A stretch of DNA of 64,000 nt from Amycolatopsis anabasis (GCF_009765355.1 NZ_VTHK01000005.1:245438-309437); one strand, 5' to 3'. Positions 29,507 through 40,091 are shown, counted from the first letter of the stretch. Notes: a model not told the origin generated them from the sequence alone. Program-made: numbers and translations.

Positions 29507-29644
29507 CGTCAATGCGGCCTTCGGTGCGTCCCGCGCACCAATGCGGCATTCGGGGCGTTGGAGGTACCCAACGCCGCATTGGGTACCTCCAACGCCCGAG
29601 AAGCTCAGGGTGGAGTTCGGTTACCGGAACGGGGAACTCGCGAG
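29507..29644. repeat. AATGCGGCATT-family repeat plus one GGAACGGGGAACTCG unit
   Basis: CGTTGGAGGTACCCA (29556-29570) pairs perfectly with TGGGTACCTCCAACG (29580-29594), with AATGCGGC elements at 29511 and 29540. A CCGGAACGGGGAACTCGC unit of the second family follows at 29624-29641. Both families also occur at 15902-16486. Confidence 0.8.
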
Positions 29645-29652
29645 CCCGGTGA

Positions 29653-31320
29653 TCAGGAGCGGAACGAGATCTGGAGGACCGGTTCCGAAGTGGCGGCGAA
29701 GAAGTCGTTGCCCTTGTCGTCGATCACGATGAACGCGGGGAAGTCCTCGACCTCGATCTTCCAGACCGCCTCCATGCCGAGTTCGGGGTACTCGAGCACG
29801 TCGACCTTCTTGATGCAGTCCTTCGCCAGCCGGGCCGCGGGGCCGCCGATCGAGCCGAGGTAGAAACCGCCGTGTTCCTGGCAGGACGCGGTGACCTTCT
29901 TCGACCGGTTGCCCTTCGCCAGCATGACCAGCGATCCGCCCGCCGCCTGGAACTGCTCGACGTAGGAATCCATCCGGCCCGCGGTGGTCGGCCCGAACGA
30001 ACCGGACGCGTAGCCCTCCGGCGTCTTCGCGGGGCCCGCGTAGTAGACGGGATGGTCGCGCAGGTACCGCGGCATCTCCTCGCCGGCCTCCAGCCGCTCG
30101 GCGATCTTGGCGTGCGCGATGTCCCGCGCCACCACGAGCGGTCCGGTCAGCGAAAGCCGGGTCTTCACCGGCAGCTGGGACAACTGCGCCCGGATCTCGG
30201 ACATCGGCCGGTTCAGGTCGACGCCGACCACCTCGTCGGACAGGTCGTCCTCGGTGACCTCGGGCAGGAACCGGGCGGGATCCCGTTCGAGCTGTTCGAG
30301 GAACACGCCGTCCGCGGTGATCTTGGCCTTCGCCTGCCGGTCCGCGGAACAGGACACCGCGATCCCCACCGGGCAGGACGCGCCGTGCCGCGGCAACCGG
30401 ATCACCCGCACGTCGTGGCAGAAGTACTTGCCGCCGAACTGCGCGCCGATGCCGAACTGCCGGGTCATCTCCAGCACCTGCTGCTCCAGGTCCCGGTCGC
30501 GGAACCCGTGCCCCAGCGGGGAACCCTCGGTCGGCAGATCGTCCAGGTACCGGGCCGACGCGAGCTTCGCGACCTTGAGGTTGAACTCCGCCGACATCCC
30601 GCCGACCACGACCGCCAGGTGGTACGGCGGGCACGCGGCGGTGCCGAGGCCGCGCAGCTTCTCGTCCAGGAACCGGGCCAGCCGCTTCGGGTTCAGCACG
30701 GCCTTGGTCTCCTGGTACAGGAAAGTCTTGTTCGCGCTCCCGCCGCCCTTGGCCATGAACAGGAACTCGTAGCTCGGCTCGCCGCCGCCGTCCTTGTGGT
30801 ACAGCTCGATCTGCGCGGGGAGGTTCGTGCCGGTGTTGCGCTCCTCCCAGAAGTTCACCGGCGCCATCTGCGAATAGCGCAGGTTGAGTTCCTGGTAGGC
30901 GTCGAACACGCCGCGGGCGAGCGCCTCCTCGTCGGCACCGCCGGTCAGCACCCCCTCGCTCCGCTTGCCGATGACGATCGCGGTACCGGTGTCCTGGCAC
31001 ATCGGCAGCACACCACCCGCCGAGATCGCCGCGTTCCGCAGCAGGTCCATGGCGACGAACCGGTCGTTGCCGCTCGCCTCGGGGTCGTCGACGATCGCCC
31101 GCAGCTGGGCCAGGTGTGACGAACGCAACAGGTGCTGGATATCGGTGATCGCCGTGCGCGCCAGTGCGGTCAGCGCCGCGGGCTCGATCTCGAGAAAGCG
31201 GCGGCCGCCCGCCTCGACGACGCGCACGCCGTCCGGCGTGACGAGGCGGTACTCGGTGTGGTTGTCCTTGCCGAGCGGCAGCACGTCGGTGTGCTGGAAC
31301 GTGGTGGTGGTCGCAGTCAC
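29653..31320 (-). CDS. fumA: Class I (iron-sulfur) fumarate hydratase
   Basis: A 555-residue single-chain class I fumarase, interconverting fumarate and malate in the TCA cycle. The N-terminal alpha domain supplies Cys108 (MCQDTGTA), Cys230 (AACPP) and Cys316 (GASCPVG), the probable [4Fe-4S] ligands. The C-terminal beta domain has [37 protein letters not shown] and KGNRSK. Length and order match the fused alpha-beta enzymes. It starts at GTG 31320; TAACGT about 40 bases upstream may be its -10. It is oxygen-sensitive by class. Confidence 0.92.
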   Translation of the reverse strand: MTATTTTFQHTDVLPLGKDNHTEYRLVTPDGVRVVEAGGRRFLEIEPAALTALARTAITDIQHLLRSSHLAQLRAIVDDPEASGNDRFVAMDLLRNAAISAGGVLPMCQDTGTAIVIGKRSEGVLTGGADEEALARGVFDAYQELNLRYSQMAPVNFWEERNTGTNLPAQIELYHKDGGGEPSYEFLFMAKGGGSANKTFLYQETKAVLNPKRLARFLDEKLRGLGTAACPPYHLAVVVGGMSAEFNLKVAKLASARYLDDLPTEGSPLGHGFRDRDLEQQVLEMTRQFGIGAQFGGKYFCHDVRVIRLPRHGASCPVGIAVSCSADRQAKAKITADGVFLEQLERDPARFLPEVTEDDLSDEVVGVDLNRPMSEIRAQLSQLPVKTRLSLTGPLVVARDIAHAKIAERLEAGEEMPRYLRDHPVYYAGPAKTPEGYASGSFGPTTAGRMDSYVEQFQAAGGSLVMLAKGNRSKKVTASCQEHGGFYLGSIGGPAARLAKDCIKKVDVLEYPELGMEAVWKIEVEDFPAFIVIDDKGNDFFAATSEPVLQISFRS

Positions 31321-31647
31321 TGCGCGGGCTCCCTTGCACGCTGATCGGGAGCCCTGACGTTACCGCGTGCGGGCCGTCACACCCCGTGCGGTCACTGTTG
31401 CCCGCCGGAATGTCGGAAGGCCGGGCCCACCCCGACGGACCCGACCTTCCGGGGAAAGCGGCCAGGTGTGAGCACCCGCCGCGTGGCTGGAGACCCGGGG
31501 CACGGTACGGCGTCGCCGCCAGGGCGGGCAAGCCCTTCCGCGTCCGAGGGTTCGCAGGCTTCTAGCCTTCGACCGTCTCGTGACCCAGGTCATAAGTCAA
31601 CCCGGCCGAACGGGTGCAGTACCCTCGCTCACTCTCCGTAGGCCTGG
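31321..31647. other. Gene-free spacer upstream of fumA and downstream of sigB
   Basis: These 327 bases hold the leftward fumA promoter, with a TAACGT -10-like hexamer at about 31360, and the 3' region of sigB. No gene, strong terminator or known operator was seen. Confidence 0.5.
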
Positions 31648-32691
31648 TCAGCTCGCGTAGGCGCGCAGGCGGTCGGCCCGCTCGCCCTGGCGCAGCTTCG
31701 ACATGACCTCGCGCTCGATCTGGCGCACCCGCTCGCGGGAGAGCCCGAAGTGCTTGCCGATCTGGTCCAGGGTGCGCGGCTGCCCGTCGTCCAGGCCGTA
31801 GCGCAGCCGGATCACCTGCTGCTCCCGGTCGTCGAGGGTGCTCAGCACGCGACGCAGGTCGTCCTGCAGCAGACCGGAAATCACCGCGCTCTCCGCGTCG
31901 GTCGCCTCGGAGTCCTCGATGAAGTCGCCGAGCGGGGCGTCCTCCTCGGTGCCGACCGGCATGTCCAGGCTCACCGGGTCGCGCGCGTGGTCGAGCAGAT
32001 CGGCGACCTTCTCCGCCGCGATGCCCGACTCCGCGGCCAGCTCCTCGTGCGTGGCCTCCCGGCCGAGCTGCTGGTGCAGGTCGCGCTTGATGCGGGCGAG
32101 CTTGTTCACCTGCTCGACGAGGTGCACCGGCAACCGGATGGTGCGACCCTGGTCGGCCATCCCCCTGGTGATGGCCTGACGGATCCACCACGTGGCGTAG
32201 GTGGAGAACTTGAACCCCTTGGAGTAGTCGAACTTCTCCACCGCGCGGATCAGACCCAGGTTCCCCTCCTGGATCAGGTCGAGCAGCGGCATCCCCCGGC
32301 CGGTGTAGCGCTTGGCGAGCGAGACCACCAGGCGGAGGTTGGCCTCCAGCAGGTGGTTCTTGGCGATCCGGCCGTCCCGGACCAGCGCGGTGAGCTCGGA
32401 CCGGCGCTTCGGGGTCAGCTTCTCCGCGGTGTCCAGCATGTGCTGGGCGAACACGCCGGCTTCGATGCGCTTGGCCAGCTCGACCTCGTCCGCGGCGGTG
32501 AGCAGCGCGGTCTTGCCGATGCCGTTGAGATACACGCGGACCAGGTCGGCCGCGGGGCCCTGCGCGTCGAGGTCGACGTCCGCACTCCCCAGCGCGGGTA
32601 CAGTGGACTCAACGGCTGGTTCGGGGGCGGGCTTGGGGATCTCGCGTTGGCGAATCCCACGAGTCTCGCGCTCGAGGGTTTGGACTGACAT
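31648..32691 (-). CDS. sigB: Principal-like RNA polymerase sigma factor SigB
   Basis: A 347-residue group 2 sigma-70 factor resembling mycobacterial SigB. Region 1.2 begins at about residue 48 ([12 protein letters not shown]), region 2 holds [24 protein letters not shown] and [19 protein letters not shown], region 3 [14 protein letters not shown] and region 4 QVIRLRYGL and [19 protein letters not shown]. It lacks the long acidic N-terminus of the primary factors in this window. Like the downstream sigA copy it has Phe rather than Tyr in KGxKFS. ATG 32691 opens directly after a 258-base upstream spacer that probably holds stress promoters. Confidence 0.9.
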   Translation of the reverse strand: MSVQTLERETRGIRQREIPKPAPEPAVESTVPALGSADVDLDAQGPAADLVRVYLNGIGKTALLTAADEVELAKRIEAGVFAQHMLDTAEKLTPKRRSELTALVRDGRIAKNHLLEANLRLVVSLAKRYTGRGMPLLDLIQEGNLGLIRAVEKFDYSKGFKFSTYATWWIRQAITRGMADQGRTIRLPVHLVEQVNKLARIKRDLHQQLGREATHEELAAESGIAAEKVADLLDHARDPVSLDMPVGTEEDAPLGDFIEDSEATDAESAVISGLLQDDLRRVLSTLDDREQQVIRLRYGLDDGQPRTLDQIGKHFGLSRERVRQIEREVMSKLRQGERADRLRAYAS

Positions 32692-32949
32692 GTTCTGCCT
32701 CCCCGGTCACGGGCTGACGTGTGGCTGCGTCACGCCGGTTGTGCTTCGCGAGCCGAGCCTGTGGAGTGCTCGTCTCGCGAGTCCAGCTTGCTGGCTGGTT
32801 ATTGGGTCAACGCTGGGTGCTTCGAAATCGTTCCCGCGTTCCTGAAGAAGATGACGTGAGCTGACCCGGGGTGGTTGCTCGACCAAAGCTGAGGTTTCCC
32901 TGAGAGCGAAATCCCGGCTTCGGTTGTGTCGTAGGAATGGAGTAGTGGT

Positions 32950-33375
32950 TCAGACCTCTACCAGCACGGTGAACGGGCCGTCGTTGACGCTGTGCACCGC
33001 CATCATCGCGCCGAATGTGCCGGTGCTCACGTGCGCGCCCCGCTCGCGAAGCTCGGTTACTACCGCGTCAACGAGGGTGGCCGCGGCCTCCGGGCGGGCG
33101 GCCGCGGTCCACGATGGACGGCGCCCCTTACGGGTTTCCCCGTAGAGCGTGAATTGGCTCACCACGAGTAAGGGCGCGCCCGTGGTGGCACAGGATTCCT
33201 CGTCCCGCAGGATGCGCAGTTCGTGCAGTTTGCGAGCCATGACCGCCGCTTTCCCGGCGGTGTCCTCGGTGTGAATTCCGAGCAATACCAACAAACCCGG
33301 TTCCTCGATGGCGCCGACCACCGCGCCTTCCACGGTCACGCTCGCCTCGGTGACGCGGGCCACCACCGCCCTCAT
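32950..33375 (-). CDS. dtd: D-aminoacyl-tRNA deacylase
   Basis: A 141-residue DTD that hydrolyses D-amino acids wrongly attached to tRNA. The two signature loops, a SQFTLYG motif (here [17 protein letters not shown]) and the C-terminal GxMxVxxxNDGPxT ([13 protein letters not shown], with a Val-Ser variation), are visible. It overlaps the upstream methyltransferase stop by four bases (ATGA). Confidence 0.92.
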   Translation of the reverse strand: MRAVVARVTEASVTVEGAVVGAIEEPGLLVLLGIHTEDTAGKAAVMARKLHELRILRDEESCATTGAPLLVVSQFTLYGETRKGRRPSWTAAARPEAAATLVDAVVTELRERGAHVSTGTFGAMMAVHSVNDGPFTVLVEV

Positions 33376-34880
33376 GCCGGAACGACCATGCCGTGGCGGA
33401 GCAGTTCCCGCACGACCGGCAACGCGGCCTCGGTCAGCGCTTCGGGCGACTGGCCGTGCGCGACGGCGAGCAGGTCGATGAGGTCGGAAAGTGGCAGCGC
33501 GCCGCGGAAACCTGCCAGCAGCGCGGCGGCGAGCTCGTCGACCTCGTGCTGCCAGCCGGGACCGTCGACCCGGTGCAGTCGGCGTACGGACGGTTCCCAG
33601 CCCTCGTCGCCGGGCGTGTCCACCCGTTCCAGGACGACCGTGGGCGGCACCACGAACCGGGTGTCCAGGAGTTCGTTTCCGTGTGCGCGAAGCCACTCCA
33701 CGCGATCGAGCCAGTTCGCGGCCTCGGCCCCGAGCGGATCGTCGTAGGCCTGCCGGAGGTCCTCGCACACCACGGTCGGCGCGAGAGCATCGGTGCGACG
33801 CAGCGTCACGAAACCGAATCCCACGCCGTCGACGCGGTTCTCGGCGAACCAGTCCAGCCAGGCGCCCGCCTTGGCCCGTCCCCGCGGCGAACGGGGGTCG
33901 ATCCCGGCGTCGCGGAGCCAGGTGCCGACGTACAGCGCCGGATCGGCCACGTCCCGCTGCACGAACCAGGCGTCGACCCCGGAGGGCAGCCAGCGGGCGA
34001 CCCGGTCGGCCCAGTCCTCGCCGTCGACGTGCAGCCAGGACGCGAGCAACTGCCCGATCCCGCCCTCGGCCAGGAAACCCGGGAGCTGGCGCACCACCAG
34101 CGCGCTCGCGTCGTCCCCGGCGAGGCCGGAGTCGCGGTAGACGTAGTCCACCCGCGGCGGGCCGACCACGAACGGCGGATTGCAGACGATCTGGTCGAAG
34201 CGGCGCCGGGCGACCGGGGCGAACCATTCCCCGCGCAGCAGTTCGACGTCGAGTTCGTTGAGCCGGAAGGTCGCCTCGGCCAGGGCGAGCGCCCGCGGCG
34301 AGACGTCGGTCGCGGTCACCCGCTCGGCGTGGCGAGTGGCGTGCAGCGCCTGCACGCCGTTGCCGGCGCCCAGATCGAGCAGGCTGCCGACCGGCCGCCG
34401 GGTGGTGGCCCGGATCAGGCTCAGCGAGGCGTGCCCGACGCCGAGGACGTGGTCCTCGGGCACTTCGCCGCCGAGCAGGTCGGAATCGAGGTCGGAGAAG
34501 ACCCACCAGGTGCCGTCCTCGTCCCCGTGCGGGCGCACGTCCAGTGCGGCGCGGAAGCCGGAACCGTGCGCCCGGACCAGCCCGGCCCCGGCCGCGTCGG
34601 CGAGCGGCAGCGGCGCCAGCGCGGCGGCGACCGCGGCCTCCGGTTCGGTGGCGCCCAGCAGGAACAGCCTGATCAGCGTGCCCAGGTCGCCGCCGTCGGC
34701 GGTCGCCCGGTACGCGGGTTCCGGCTCGCCCCGGCCCAGCGCCGCGTGCGCGGCGCCACCGAGCGCCTCGACCACGCCGTCGGCGTCGTAGCCGGTGCGG
34801 AGGAAGGCGTCCCGCAGCCGCTTGCAGAACTCGGCGGACAACTCCGGATGATCAATGCTCACGGTGGGTAATGCTGCCAC
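33372..34880 (-). CDS. Large SAM-dependent methyltransferase (HemK/RlmG-like NPPF type)
   Basis: A 502-residue protein with an N-terminal helical domain of unknown role (residues 1-120), a Rossmann methyltransferase core (SAM motif [15 protein letters not shown], acidic ATDVSPRAL, catalytic CNPPFV) and a C-terminal domain of about 200 residues. NPPF/Y marks N-methyltransferases acting on RNA bases, glutamine or adenine. The specific substrate is unknown. It starts at GTG 34880, though a second GTG at codon 7 is possible, and is coupled to dtd. Confidence 0.85.
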   Translation of the reverse strand: MAALPTVSIDHPELSAEFCKRLRDAFLRTGYDADGVVEALGGAAHAALGRGEPEPAYRATADGGDLGTLIRLFLLGATEPEAAVAAALAPLPLADAAGAGLVRAHGSGFRAALDVRPHGDEDGTWWVFSDLDSDLLGGEVPEDHVLGVGHASLSLIRATTRRPVGSLLDLGAGNGVQALHATRHAERVTATDVSPRALALAEATFRLNELDVELLRGEWFAPVARRRFDQIVCNPPFVVGPPRVDYVYRDSGLAGDDASALVVRQLPGFLAEGGIGQLLASWLHVDGEDWADRVARWLPSGVDAWFVQRDVADPALYVGTWLRDAGIDPRSPRGRAKAGAWLDWFAENRVDGVGFGFVTLRRTDALAPTVVCEDLRQAYDDPLGAEAANWLDRVEWLRAHGNELLDTRFVVPPTVVLERVDTPGDEGWEPSVRRLHRVDGPGWQHEVDELAAALLAGFRGALPLSDLIDLLAVAHGQSPEALTEAALPVVRELLRHGMVVPA

Positions 34881-34912
34881 GGCGGCGCCTCCGCGGCCGC
34901 TAAGGTGACGCG

Positions 34913-35491
34913 GTGTCGTCCGGCCAGGTCCCGCTGTGGGTGCCCATCGTGGTCGCGGTGTTCGGGTTCACCGGGGTGATCGCCGCGCAGCTCATCGCCG
35001 GGTGGCGCGAGGACCGGCGCTGGCGTCGCGAACTGGAGCGCGAGGAAGTGCGCTGGGCCCGGGAACGCGAGCGCGAGCGCGACAACCGCAGTTACGAGGG
35101 GCGCGCGGCCGGCTACGCCGAGCTGATCGGCGCCATCGAATCCTTCGATTGGGTGCTTTACCAGGCACGACGGCTCACTCGCCGTGGCGATGAGCTCGAC
35201 GGCCAGCTCGCCGCGGAGCTCCGCAAGGTCACCGCGGAAGCGCGCGGCGTGCTGGGCCCGGTCAACGTGCACGCGCCCGAGCGCATCCGGGCGATGGTGC
35301 GCGAGTCGATGATCCGGCGCTCCGACCTGTCGGTGCTCCTGCTGTCCGGACGTAAGACCGACGAGCAGGACCGGCTCTGGCGGGAAGCGCAGCTGGAATA
35401 CCGGGTGATGCGGGCCGCGATGCGCCGGGATCTGGGCCTGGACACCGAAGACCTGCCATCGGTGGCGGAAGCGAACCAGCCGCCGGTGTGA
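34913..35491 (+). CDS. Membrane-anchored coiled-coil protein of unknown function
   Basis: A 192-residue protein with one N-terminal transmembrane segment (VPLWVPIVVAVFGFTGVIAAQLIAG, residues 6-30) followed by a highly charged coiled coil rich in Arg and Glu (about 31-60). The rest is helical. No family recognised. The GTG at 34913 lies seven bases after TAAGGT, consistent with a leaderless transcript. It is divergent from the methyltransferase gene and 12 bases from the next gene. Confidence 0.7.
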   Translation: MSSGQVPLWVPIVVAVFGFTGVIAAQLIAGWREDRRWRRELEREEVRWARERERERDNRSYEGRAAGYAELIGAIESFDWVLYQARRLTRRGDELDGQLAAELRKVTAEARGVLGPVNVHAPERIRAMVRESMIRRSDLSVLLLSGRKTDEQDRLWREAQLEYRVMRAAMRRDLGLDTEDLPSVAEANQPPV

Positions 35492-35503
35492 TCGAATCGC
35501 GGG

Positions 35504-36757
35504 GTGACCGCGAACCTGCTCGCCCCGCTCGACGGCCTGCTGCCCGGCCTCGAGGCGCTCTACGTCGACCTGCACCGCCATCCCGAGCTCGCCTTCGCCG
35601 AGACCAGGACCGCGGCCGAACTCGCGCGCCGCCTGGAATCGGCCGGTTACCAGGTGCACACCGGCATCGGCGGCACCGGCGTGCTCGGCGTGCTGCACAA
35701 CGGCCCGGGCCCGGTCGTGCTGCTGCGCGCGGACATCGACGGGCTGCCGGTCGAGGAGAAGACCGGCCTGGACTACGCCAGCACCGCGCGTGGCGTGGAC
35801 GCGGCGGGCCGGGAGGTGCCGGTGATGCACGCGTGCGGGCACGATCTGCACGCCACCTGGCTGAGCGGCGCGGCCGACCTGCTCGCCCGGGGCCGCGACG
35901 GCTGGTCCGGCACCCTGCTGGTGGTGTTCCAGCCGGGGGAGGAGGTCGGCGACGGCGCGGCCGCGATGGTGCGGGACGGCCTCTTCGAACGGGCCGGGAA
36001 ACCGGATGTGGTGCTCGGGCAGCACGTCGTCCCCGGGCCCGCGGGCTGGGTGCTCACCCGGCCCGGGGTGATCATGGCCGCGACCGACGCGCTGCGGATC
36101 ACCTTGCACGGCAAGGGCGGGCACGGTTCGCGGCCGGAGACCACGGTGGATCCGGCGGTGCTGGCCGCGTCCGTGGTGCTGCGGCTGCAGACCATCGTGT
36201 CGCGGGAGGTTTCGGCCACCGAATCGGCCGTGCTCACCGTGGGCTCGATGCACGTCGGCACCGCGCACAACGTGATCGCCGACCACGCCACCCTCGAGGT
36301 CAACGTCCGCACCTTCGACCAGCACGTGCGCGACCGGGTGCTCGCGGCGATCGAGCGGATCGTGCACGGCGAGGCGACCGTGGCCGGTTCCCCGAAACCG
36401 CCGGACATCGAGCGGATCGGCAGTTTCCCGGTGACCGAGAACGACGACGCCGCCAACGCCCGGCTGACCGAGGCGTTCCGCGGGCACTTCGGCGCCGAGC
36501 GCACGATGGACGCGCCGCTGGTGACCGGCAGCGAGGACTTCAGCGAATTCGGCCGCGCGGCCGGTGTGCCCTCGGTCTACTGGCTGGTCGGCGGGCTGGA
36601 ACCCCGATCGGTGCTGGAGGCGGTCGCCGCGGGCCGGTTCGAATCCGACATTCCGTCCAACCACTCCCCGCTGTTCGCCCCGGTCCTGGATCCCACCCTG
36701 CGGACCGGGGTGGAAACCCTGGTCGTCGGCGCGTTGACCTGGCTTCGGCGTGGCTGA
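35504..36757 (+). CDS. M20-family amidohydrolase (N-acyl amino acid or IAA-conjugate type)
   Basis: A 417-residue M20D metallohydrolase. The metal-binding motifs HACGHDLH and PGEE, the dimerisation-domain motif GKGGHGSRPETTVDP, and EDFSEFG near the C-terminus match amidohydrolases such as hippurate hydrolase and N-acetyl amino-acid amidohydrolases. It hydrolyses an N-acyl amide; the natural substrate is unknown. GTG start 35504 is 12 bases behind the coiled-coil gene, so both may share a transcript. Confidence 0.88.
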   Translation: MTANLLAPLDGLLPGLEALYVDLHRHPELAFAETRTAAELARRLESAGYQVHTGIGGTGVLGVLHNGPGPVVLLRADIDGLPVEEKTGLDYASTARGVDAAGREVPVMHACGHDLHATWLSGAADLLARGRDGWSGTLLVVFQPGEEVGDGAAAMVRDGLFERAGKPDVVLGQHVVPGPAGWVLTRPGVIMAATDALRITLHGKGGHGSRPETTVDPAVLAASVVLRLQTIVSREVSATESAVLTVGSMHVGTAHNVIADHATLEVNVRTFDQHVRDRVLAAIERIVHGEATVAGSPKPPDIERIGSFPVTENDDAANARLTEAFRGHFGAERTMDAPLVTGSEDFSEFGRAAGVPSVYWLVGGLEPRSVLEAVAAGRFESDIPSNHSPLFAPVLDPTLRTGVETLVVGALTWLRRG

Positions 36758-36829
36758 CCGGAATTCTTCGGCTCCCCGGGTATCGGACGATCATCCGGAG
36801 TGGGACCATGGACAGGTGGAGGTGGTGAC

Positions 36830-37165
36830 GTGAGCGAACTCGGATCCGCCAGGGGTTCCGGCTCCCGGGATCAGGTCCCGGTGCTGATCACCGAGGCCGC
36901 TCCGTCCTACGACGACCAGCACGCGGCGCGCAAGCGCAAGTACATGCTGATGATGGGGATGCGCTTTCCCTGCCTGATCCTCGCGGGCGTCTTCTACCAC
37001 ACCTGGTGGCTCGCGCTGGGCTTCATCGCGCTGTCGATCCCGCTGCCCTGGATGGCCGTGCTGATCGCCAACGACCGCCCGCCGCGCAAGGCCGAGGAAG
37101 TCAGCCGCTACCAGCGCGAGGCGAAAGCCATCGAACGCACCGAACACCGCGTGATCGACGGCTAG
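36830..37165 (+). CDS. DUF3099 membrane protein
   Basis: A 111-residue protein: a 40-residue soluble start (VLITEAAPSYDDQHAARKRKYM is the DUF3099 hallmark), two membrane segments (about 42-60 and 63-82) and a basic tail. GTG 36830 is chosen because GGAGGT lies six bases upstream. DUF3099 genes sit near sigB in mycobacteria (Rv2709), matching this neighbourhood. Function is unknown. Confidence 0.82.
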   Translation: MSELGSARGSGSRDQVPVLITEAAPSYDDQHAARKRKYMLMMGMRFPCLILAGVFYHTWWLALGFIALSIPLPWMAVLIANDRPPRKAEEVSRYQREAKAIERTEHRVIDG

Positions 37166-37182
37166 CCACCTGCCGACGGGTG

Positions 37183-37233
37183 TCATGAGGGGTCCCCTCC
37201 TGACGAAATTTGTCTGGAGGGGACCCCTCATGA
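37183..37233. repeat. ATGAGGGGTCCCC-family hairpin
   Basis: Perfect 18-base arms, TCATGAGGGGTCCCCTCC (37183-37200) and its complement (37216-37233), enclose TGACGAAATTTGTCT. The same family recurs, expanded, at 43262-43380. It lies between the convergent DUF3099 and psuK genes and probably ends both transcripts. Confidence 0.85.
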
Positions 37234-37261
37234 AAGTTCGTGGTGGCCGGGAACGAGCGGG

Positions 37262-38128
37262 CTAGGGCTGGGCGCCGATCTGGCGGATCGCCTTGGCGCC
37301 GAAGCGGACGCCCGCGCGGAGGGTGTCCACAGTGGACTCGCCGCGTAGCCAGGCGGCGAGCAGGCCCGCGTCGAACGCGTCCCCGGCGCCGGTGGAATCC
37401 ACGCAGTCCGCGGGTTCGGCGGGCACCGTGGTGACCCCGGTGGAATCCACCCAGCTCGCGCCGTCCAGGCCCGCGGTGACCGCGACCGCGCCGACCGCGT
37501 CCAGCAGCCGCCGTGCCGCGGCGGGTTCGCGGGAACCGGTCAGCGCGGTCAGTTCCTCGGTGTTGGGGAGCAGCAGGTCGACCCCGCGCACGTCGGCCAG
37601 GAAGGCGCCCGGATCGGTGATCAGCGGAGCCGACTGCGGATCGACCGAGGTGGTCAGCCCGGCTTTCCGCGCCGCGGCGAGCGCGGCCAGGCCCGCCGGG
37701 CGGGAGGACGGATCGAGCAGCACGTAACCGGACAGGTGCAGGTGGTTCGCTCCGGCCAGGGCGGCCGGATCGACGTCCTCGGGGCGGAAGCGGGCGTTCG
37801 CGCCGCGGTCGGGCAGCATGCTGCGCTGGCCGTCGCCGTCCACCAGCACCACCACGCAGCAGGTGGCCGCGTCCGGATCGACGGCGAAGGCGCACCGCAC
37901 ACCCGCCGACTCCAGTTCGGCGCGGATCAACCGGCCGCCCGCGTCGTCGCCGATCCGGGCCACGAGGGTGGTGTCGACGCCGCCGGAGTTCAGCCACAGC
38001 GCGGTGTTCGCCCCCGCGCCACCCCCGGCGAACCGGATCTTCGCGCGCGAATCCCCGCCGTGCACGATCGGTCCCTCGTGCCGCGCCACCACGTCCAGAC
38101 CCGCGTCCCCGACCACCACGATTCTCAT
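37262..38128 (-). CDS. psuK: PfkB-family kinase, probable pseudouridine kinase
   Basis: A 288-residue ribokinase-fold protein. The PfkB signature 2, DSTGAGDAFDAGLLAAWL, includes the catalytic Asp, and GGGAGANTALWL is the N-terminal signature 1. It overlaps psuG by four bases (ATGA), and psuG acts on pseudouridine 5'-phosphate, so phosphorylation of pseudouridine is the likely reaction. Other nucleoside or sugar substrates cannot be excluded from sequence. Confidence 0.82.
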   Translation of the reverse strand: MRIVVVGDAGLDVVARHEGPIVHGGDSRAKIRFAGGGAGANTALWLNSGGVDTTLVARIGDDAGGRLIRAELESAGVRCAFAVDPDAATCCVVVLVDGDGQRSMLPDRGANARFRPEDVDPAALAGANHLHLSGYVLLDPSSRPAGLAALAAARKAGLTTSVDPQSAPLITDPGAFLADVRGVDLLLPNTEELTALTGSREPAAARRLLDAVGAVAVTAGLDGASWVDSTGVTTVPAEPADCVDSTGAGDAFDAGLLAAWLRGESTVDTLRAGVRFGAKAIRQIGAQP

Positions 38129-39039
38129 CGCGCCAGCTCCACCGCGACCTCGGCGGCCAGCCGCACGTTGGCCGCCACCAGTTCCTCGTTGGCGTCCAGG
38201 CTCAGTCCGCCGCTCGCGGTGTGGAAGTGCTCGAGCAGCACCGGCGTGACGTCCGAACCGTGCACATCGTTGGCGCGCAACAACTCCAGTCCGTCGGCGA
38301 GCAGCCGGTCGTGCACTTCTTTGTCCATTTCGGACTCCACGGGAACCGGATTCGCCAGCAGCACGCCCGAATCCGCGAACCGCCGGTGCGCCCGGACGAC
38401 CCCGGCCGCCTGCGCGGCGGTGTCCACCCGCCACGGCACCGGGAAACCCGAGGACCGCAGGTAGAACGCCGGGAAGTCGTCGGTGCGGAACCCCAGGACC
38501 GGCACCGAATTGGTCTCCAGCACCTCCAGCGTGGCCGCGATGTCGAGGACGGATTTGACGCCGGAGCACACGACCACGGTCGCCACCTTGCCGAGCACGC
38601 CGAGGTCGGCCGAGACGTCCCAGGAGGTCTCCGCGCCCAGGTGCACGCCGCCCAGTCCGCCGGTGCCGAACACCCCGATGCCCGCCGCGGCCGCCAGTGC
38701 CGAGGTGGACGCGACCGTGGTGGCCCCGGACCGGCCGAGCCCGACGGCCGGGCCCAGATCGCGCAGGGACAGCTTGTCCAGACCGGCGCCGGGCGCGCAG
38801 ACCCGCTCGAGTTCGGCGGGTGACAGGCCGATCACGGGGCGACCGTCGAGGACGGCGATGGTCGCGGGCACCGCGCCCGCGTCGCGGACCGCGCGTTCCA
38901 GCCGGTGCGCCACCTCGAGGTTGCGGCCGGGCGGCAGGCCGTGCGAAAGCAGGGTGCTCTCCAGCGCGACGACGGGGTGGCCGCCGTGCAGCGCGTCCGA
39001 GACCTCGGCACTGAGGGACAACGGGGGTGTCGTGATCAC
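38125..39039 (-). CDS. psuG: Pseudouridine-5'-phosphate glycosidase
   Basis: A 304-residue PsuG, which breaks the C-C glycosidic bond of pseudouridine 5'-phosphate to uracil and ribose 5-phosphate. VALESTLLSHGLPP near the start, ATTVASTSALAAAAGIGVFGTGGLGGVH and VVCSGVKSVLDIAATLE are strongly conserved, with the catalytic lysine in SGVKS. The GTG/ATG region at 39039 follows no strong ribosome site. It forms an operon with the kinase; no transporter gene adjoins. Confidence 0.92.
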   Translation of the reverse strand: MITTPPLSLSAEVSDALHGGHPVVALESTLLSHGLPPGRNLEVAHRLERAVRDAGAVPATIAVLDGRPVIGLSPAELERVCAPGAGLDKLSLRDLGPAVGLGRSGATTVASTSALAAAAGIGVFGTGGLGGVHLGAETSWDVSADLGVLGKVATVVVCSGVKSVLDIAATLEVLETNSVPVLGFRTDDFPAFYLRSSGFPVPWRVDTAAQAAGVVRAHRRFADSGVLLANPVPVESEMDKEVHDRLLADGLELLRANDVHGSDVTPVLLEHFHTASGGLSLDANEELVAANVRLAAEVAVELAR

Positions 39040-39090
39040 GAGGAGCCATTTTCGCCGACTCCCGCCCGGCCGCGGGGAGCGGGCCCGGAG

Positions 39091-39738
39091 TCACTCGGCG
39101 GCTTCGCGGAGGAGGACCAGTTCACGGGTGAGGTTGCGGCGCGCCGGGGCCTCCCAGTGGTCGCGCGCGGTCTCGGTCCGGTACAGCCACCGGCGGTCGA
39201 GCAGGTCGCGCAGCACGCGGGTCCGGCCGGCCACCCACGCCGGATCGTCCACCGCCGCGTACTCGGCGCGGACGGCCAGCAGGTACCGGTCGTAGCCGTC
39301 CGGATCGGCGGCCAGGATCGCCAGGTCCGCGTCCAGCAGCGCCGAGGCGACGGTGTCCCCGGCCTCCGCGTCGTGGTTCGCCGTCGTCAGCACGAGCCGT
39401 TCCACGCGATCGATCACGTGCCCGGGGAGCCCGGCCCGGTCGAGCCGGTCCGCGGCCCACGCGGCGCTGAGCCGCTCGTCGTCGCCGGGCCGGGCGTCGT
39501 AGACCACGTCGTGCGCGCAGGCCGCGAGCGCGAGCACGGCCCGCTCCCGCACGCCGAGGCCCAGTTCCCCGGCGAAGTGGTCGGCGTCGCGCACGACCGC
39601 TTGGACGTGCACCAGGTTGTGAAACCGCCGATGCTCCTCGCCGTAGCGGCTCAGCAGCTCGTCCGCGGCTGCGGCGGCCGGGGCGGGGTCGCCGCCGAGC
39701 GCCTCGACCGCCGAGATCCAGCGGTTCGCCAGGTTCAT
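39091..39738 (-). CDS. HD-domain metal-dependent phosphohydrolase-like protein
   Basis: A 215-residue protein with an HD-like arrangement: RRFHNLVHV, then AACAHDVVYD (His-Asp pair) and TANHDAE. It resembles the predicted HD phosphohydrolases found in many bacteria, for which no substrate is established. ATG 39738 is chosen over an upstream GTG because homology starts at NRWISAVEALGGD. Confidence 0.78.
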   Translation of the reverse strand: MNLANRWISAVEALGGDPAPAAAAADELLSRYGEEHRRFHNLVHVQAVVRDADHFAGELGLGVRERAVLALAACAHDVVYDARPGDDERLSAAWAADRLDRAGLPGHVIDRVERLVLTTANHDAEAGDTVASALLDADLAILAADPDGYDRYLLAVRAEYAAVDDPAWVAGRTRVLRDLLDRRWLYRTETARDHWEAPARRNLTRELVLLREAAE

Positions 39739-39848
39739 CGGGTTCACCCCCTCGTTCGGAGGACCCTTCGGGCAACAGCATCTCAAACGGGCGGCGGATC
39801 GGGCCGGGTCCTTCCGGCGCGCGGGTGGTTCTGGGGCATCATGGAGGG

Positions 39849-40091
39849 GTGAGTACTCAGACCTTGCCCGATGTCGACACGCGGCCCGAGAGCACCGACG
39901 AAACCGACGACGACTCGCCGAAGATGTTCCACTACGTGCGCAAGAACAAGATCGCGGAGAGCGCGGTCATGGGCACGCACGTGGTGGCTCTGTGCGGTGA
40001 GGTCTTCCCGGTGACCAAGTCGCCGAAGCCCGGTTCGCCGGTCTGCCCGGACTGCAAGAAGATCTACGAGGGCCTGCTGCCCGGCGAGTGA
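39849..40091 (+). CDS. DUF3039 small zinc-binding protein
   Basis: An 80-residue protein with FHYVRKNKIAESAVMGTHVVALCGEVF and a C-terminal PVCPDCKKIYE; the three cysteines form a likely zinc knuckle. DUF3039 genes lie near sigA/sigB in many actinobacteria. A GGAGG at 39843-39847 is too close to the GTG to be optimal, so the transcript may be leaderless. Confidence 0.82.
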   Translation: MSTQTLPDVDTRPESTDETDDDSPKMFHYVRKNKIAESAVMGTHVVALCGEVFPVTKSPKPGSPVCPDCKKIYEGLLPGE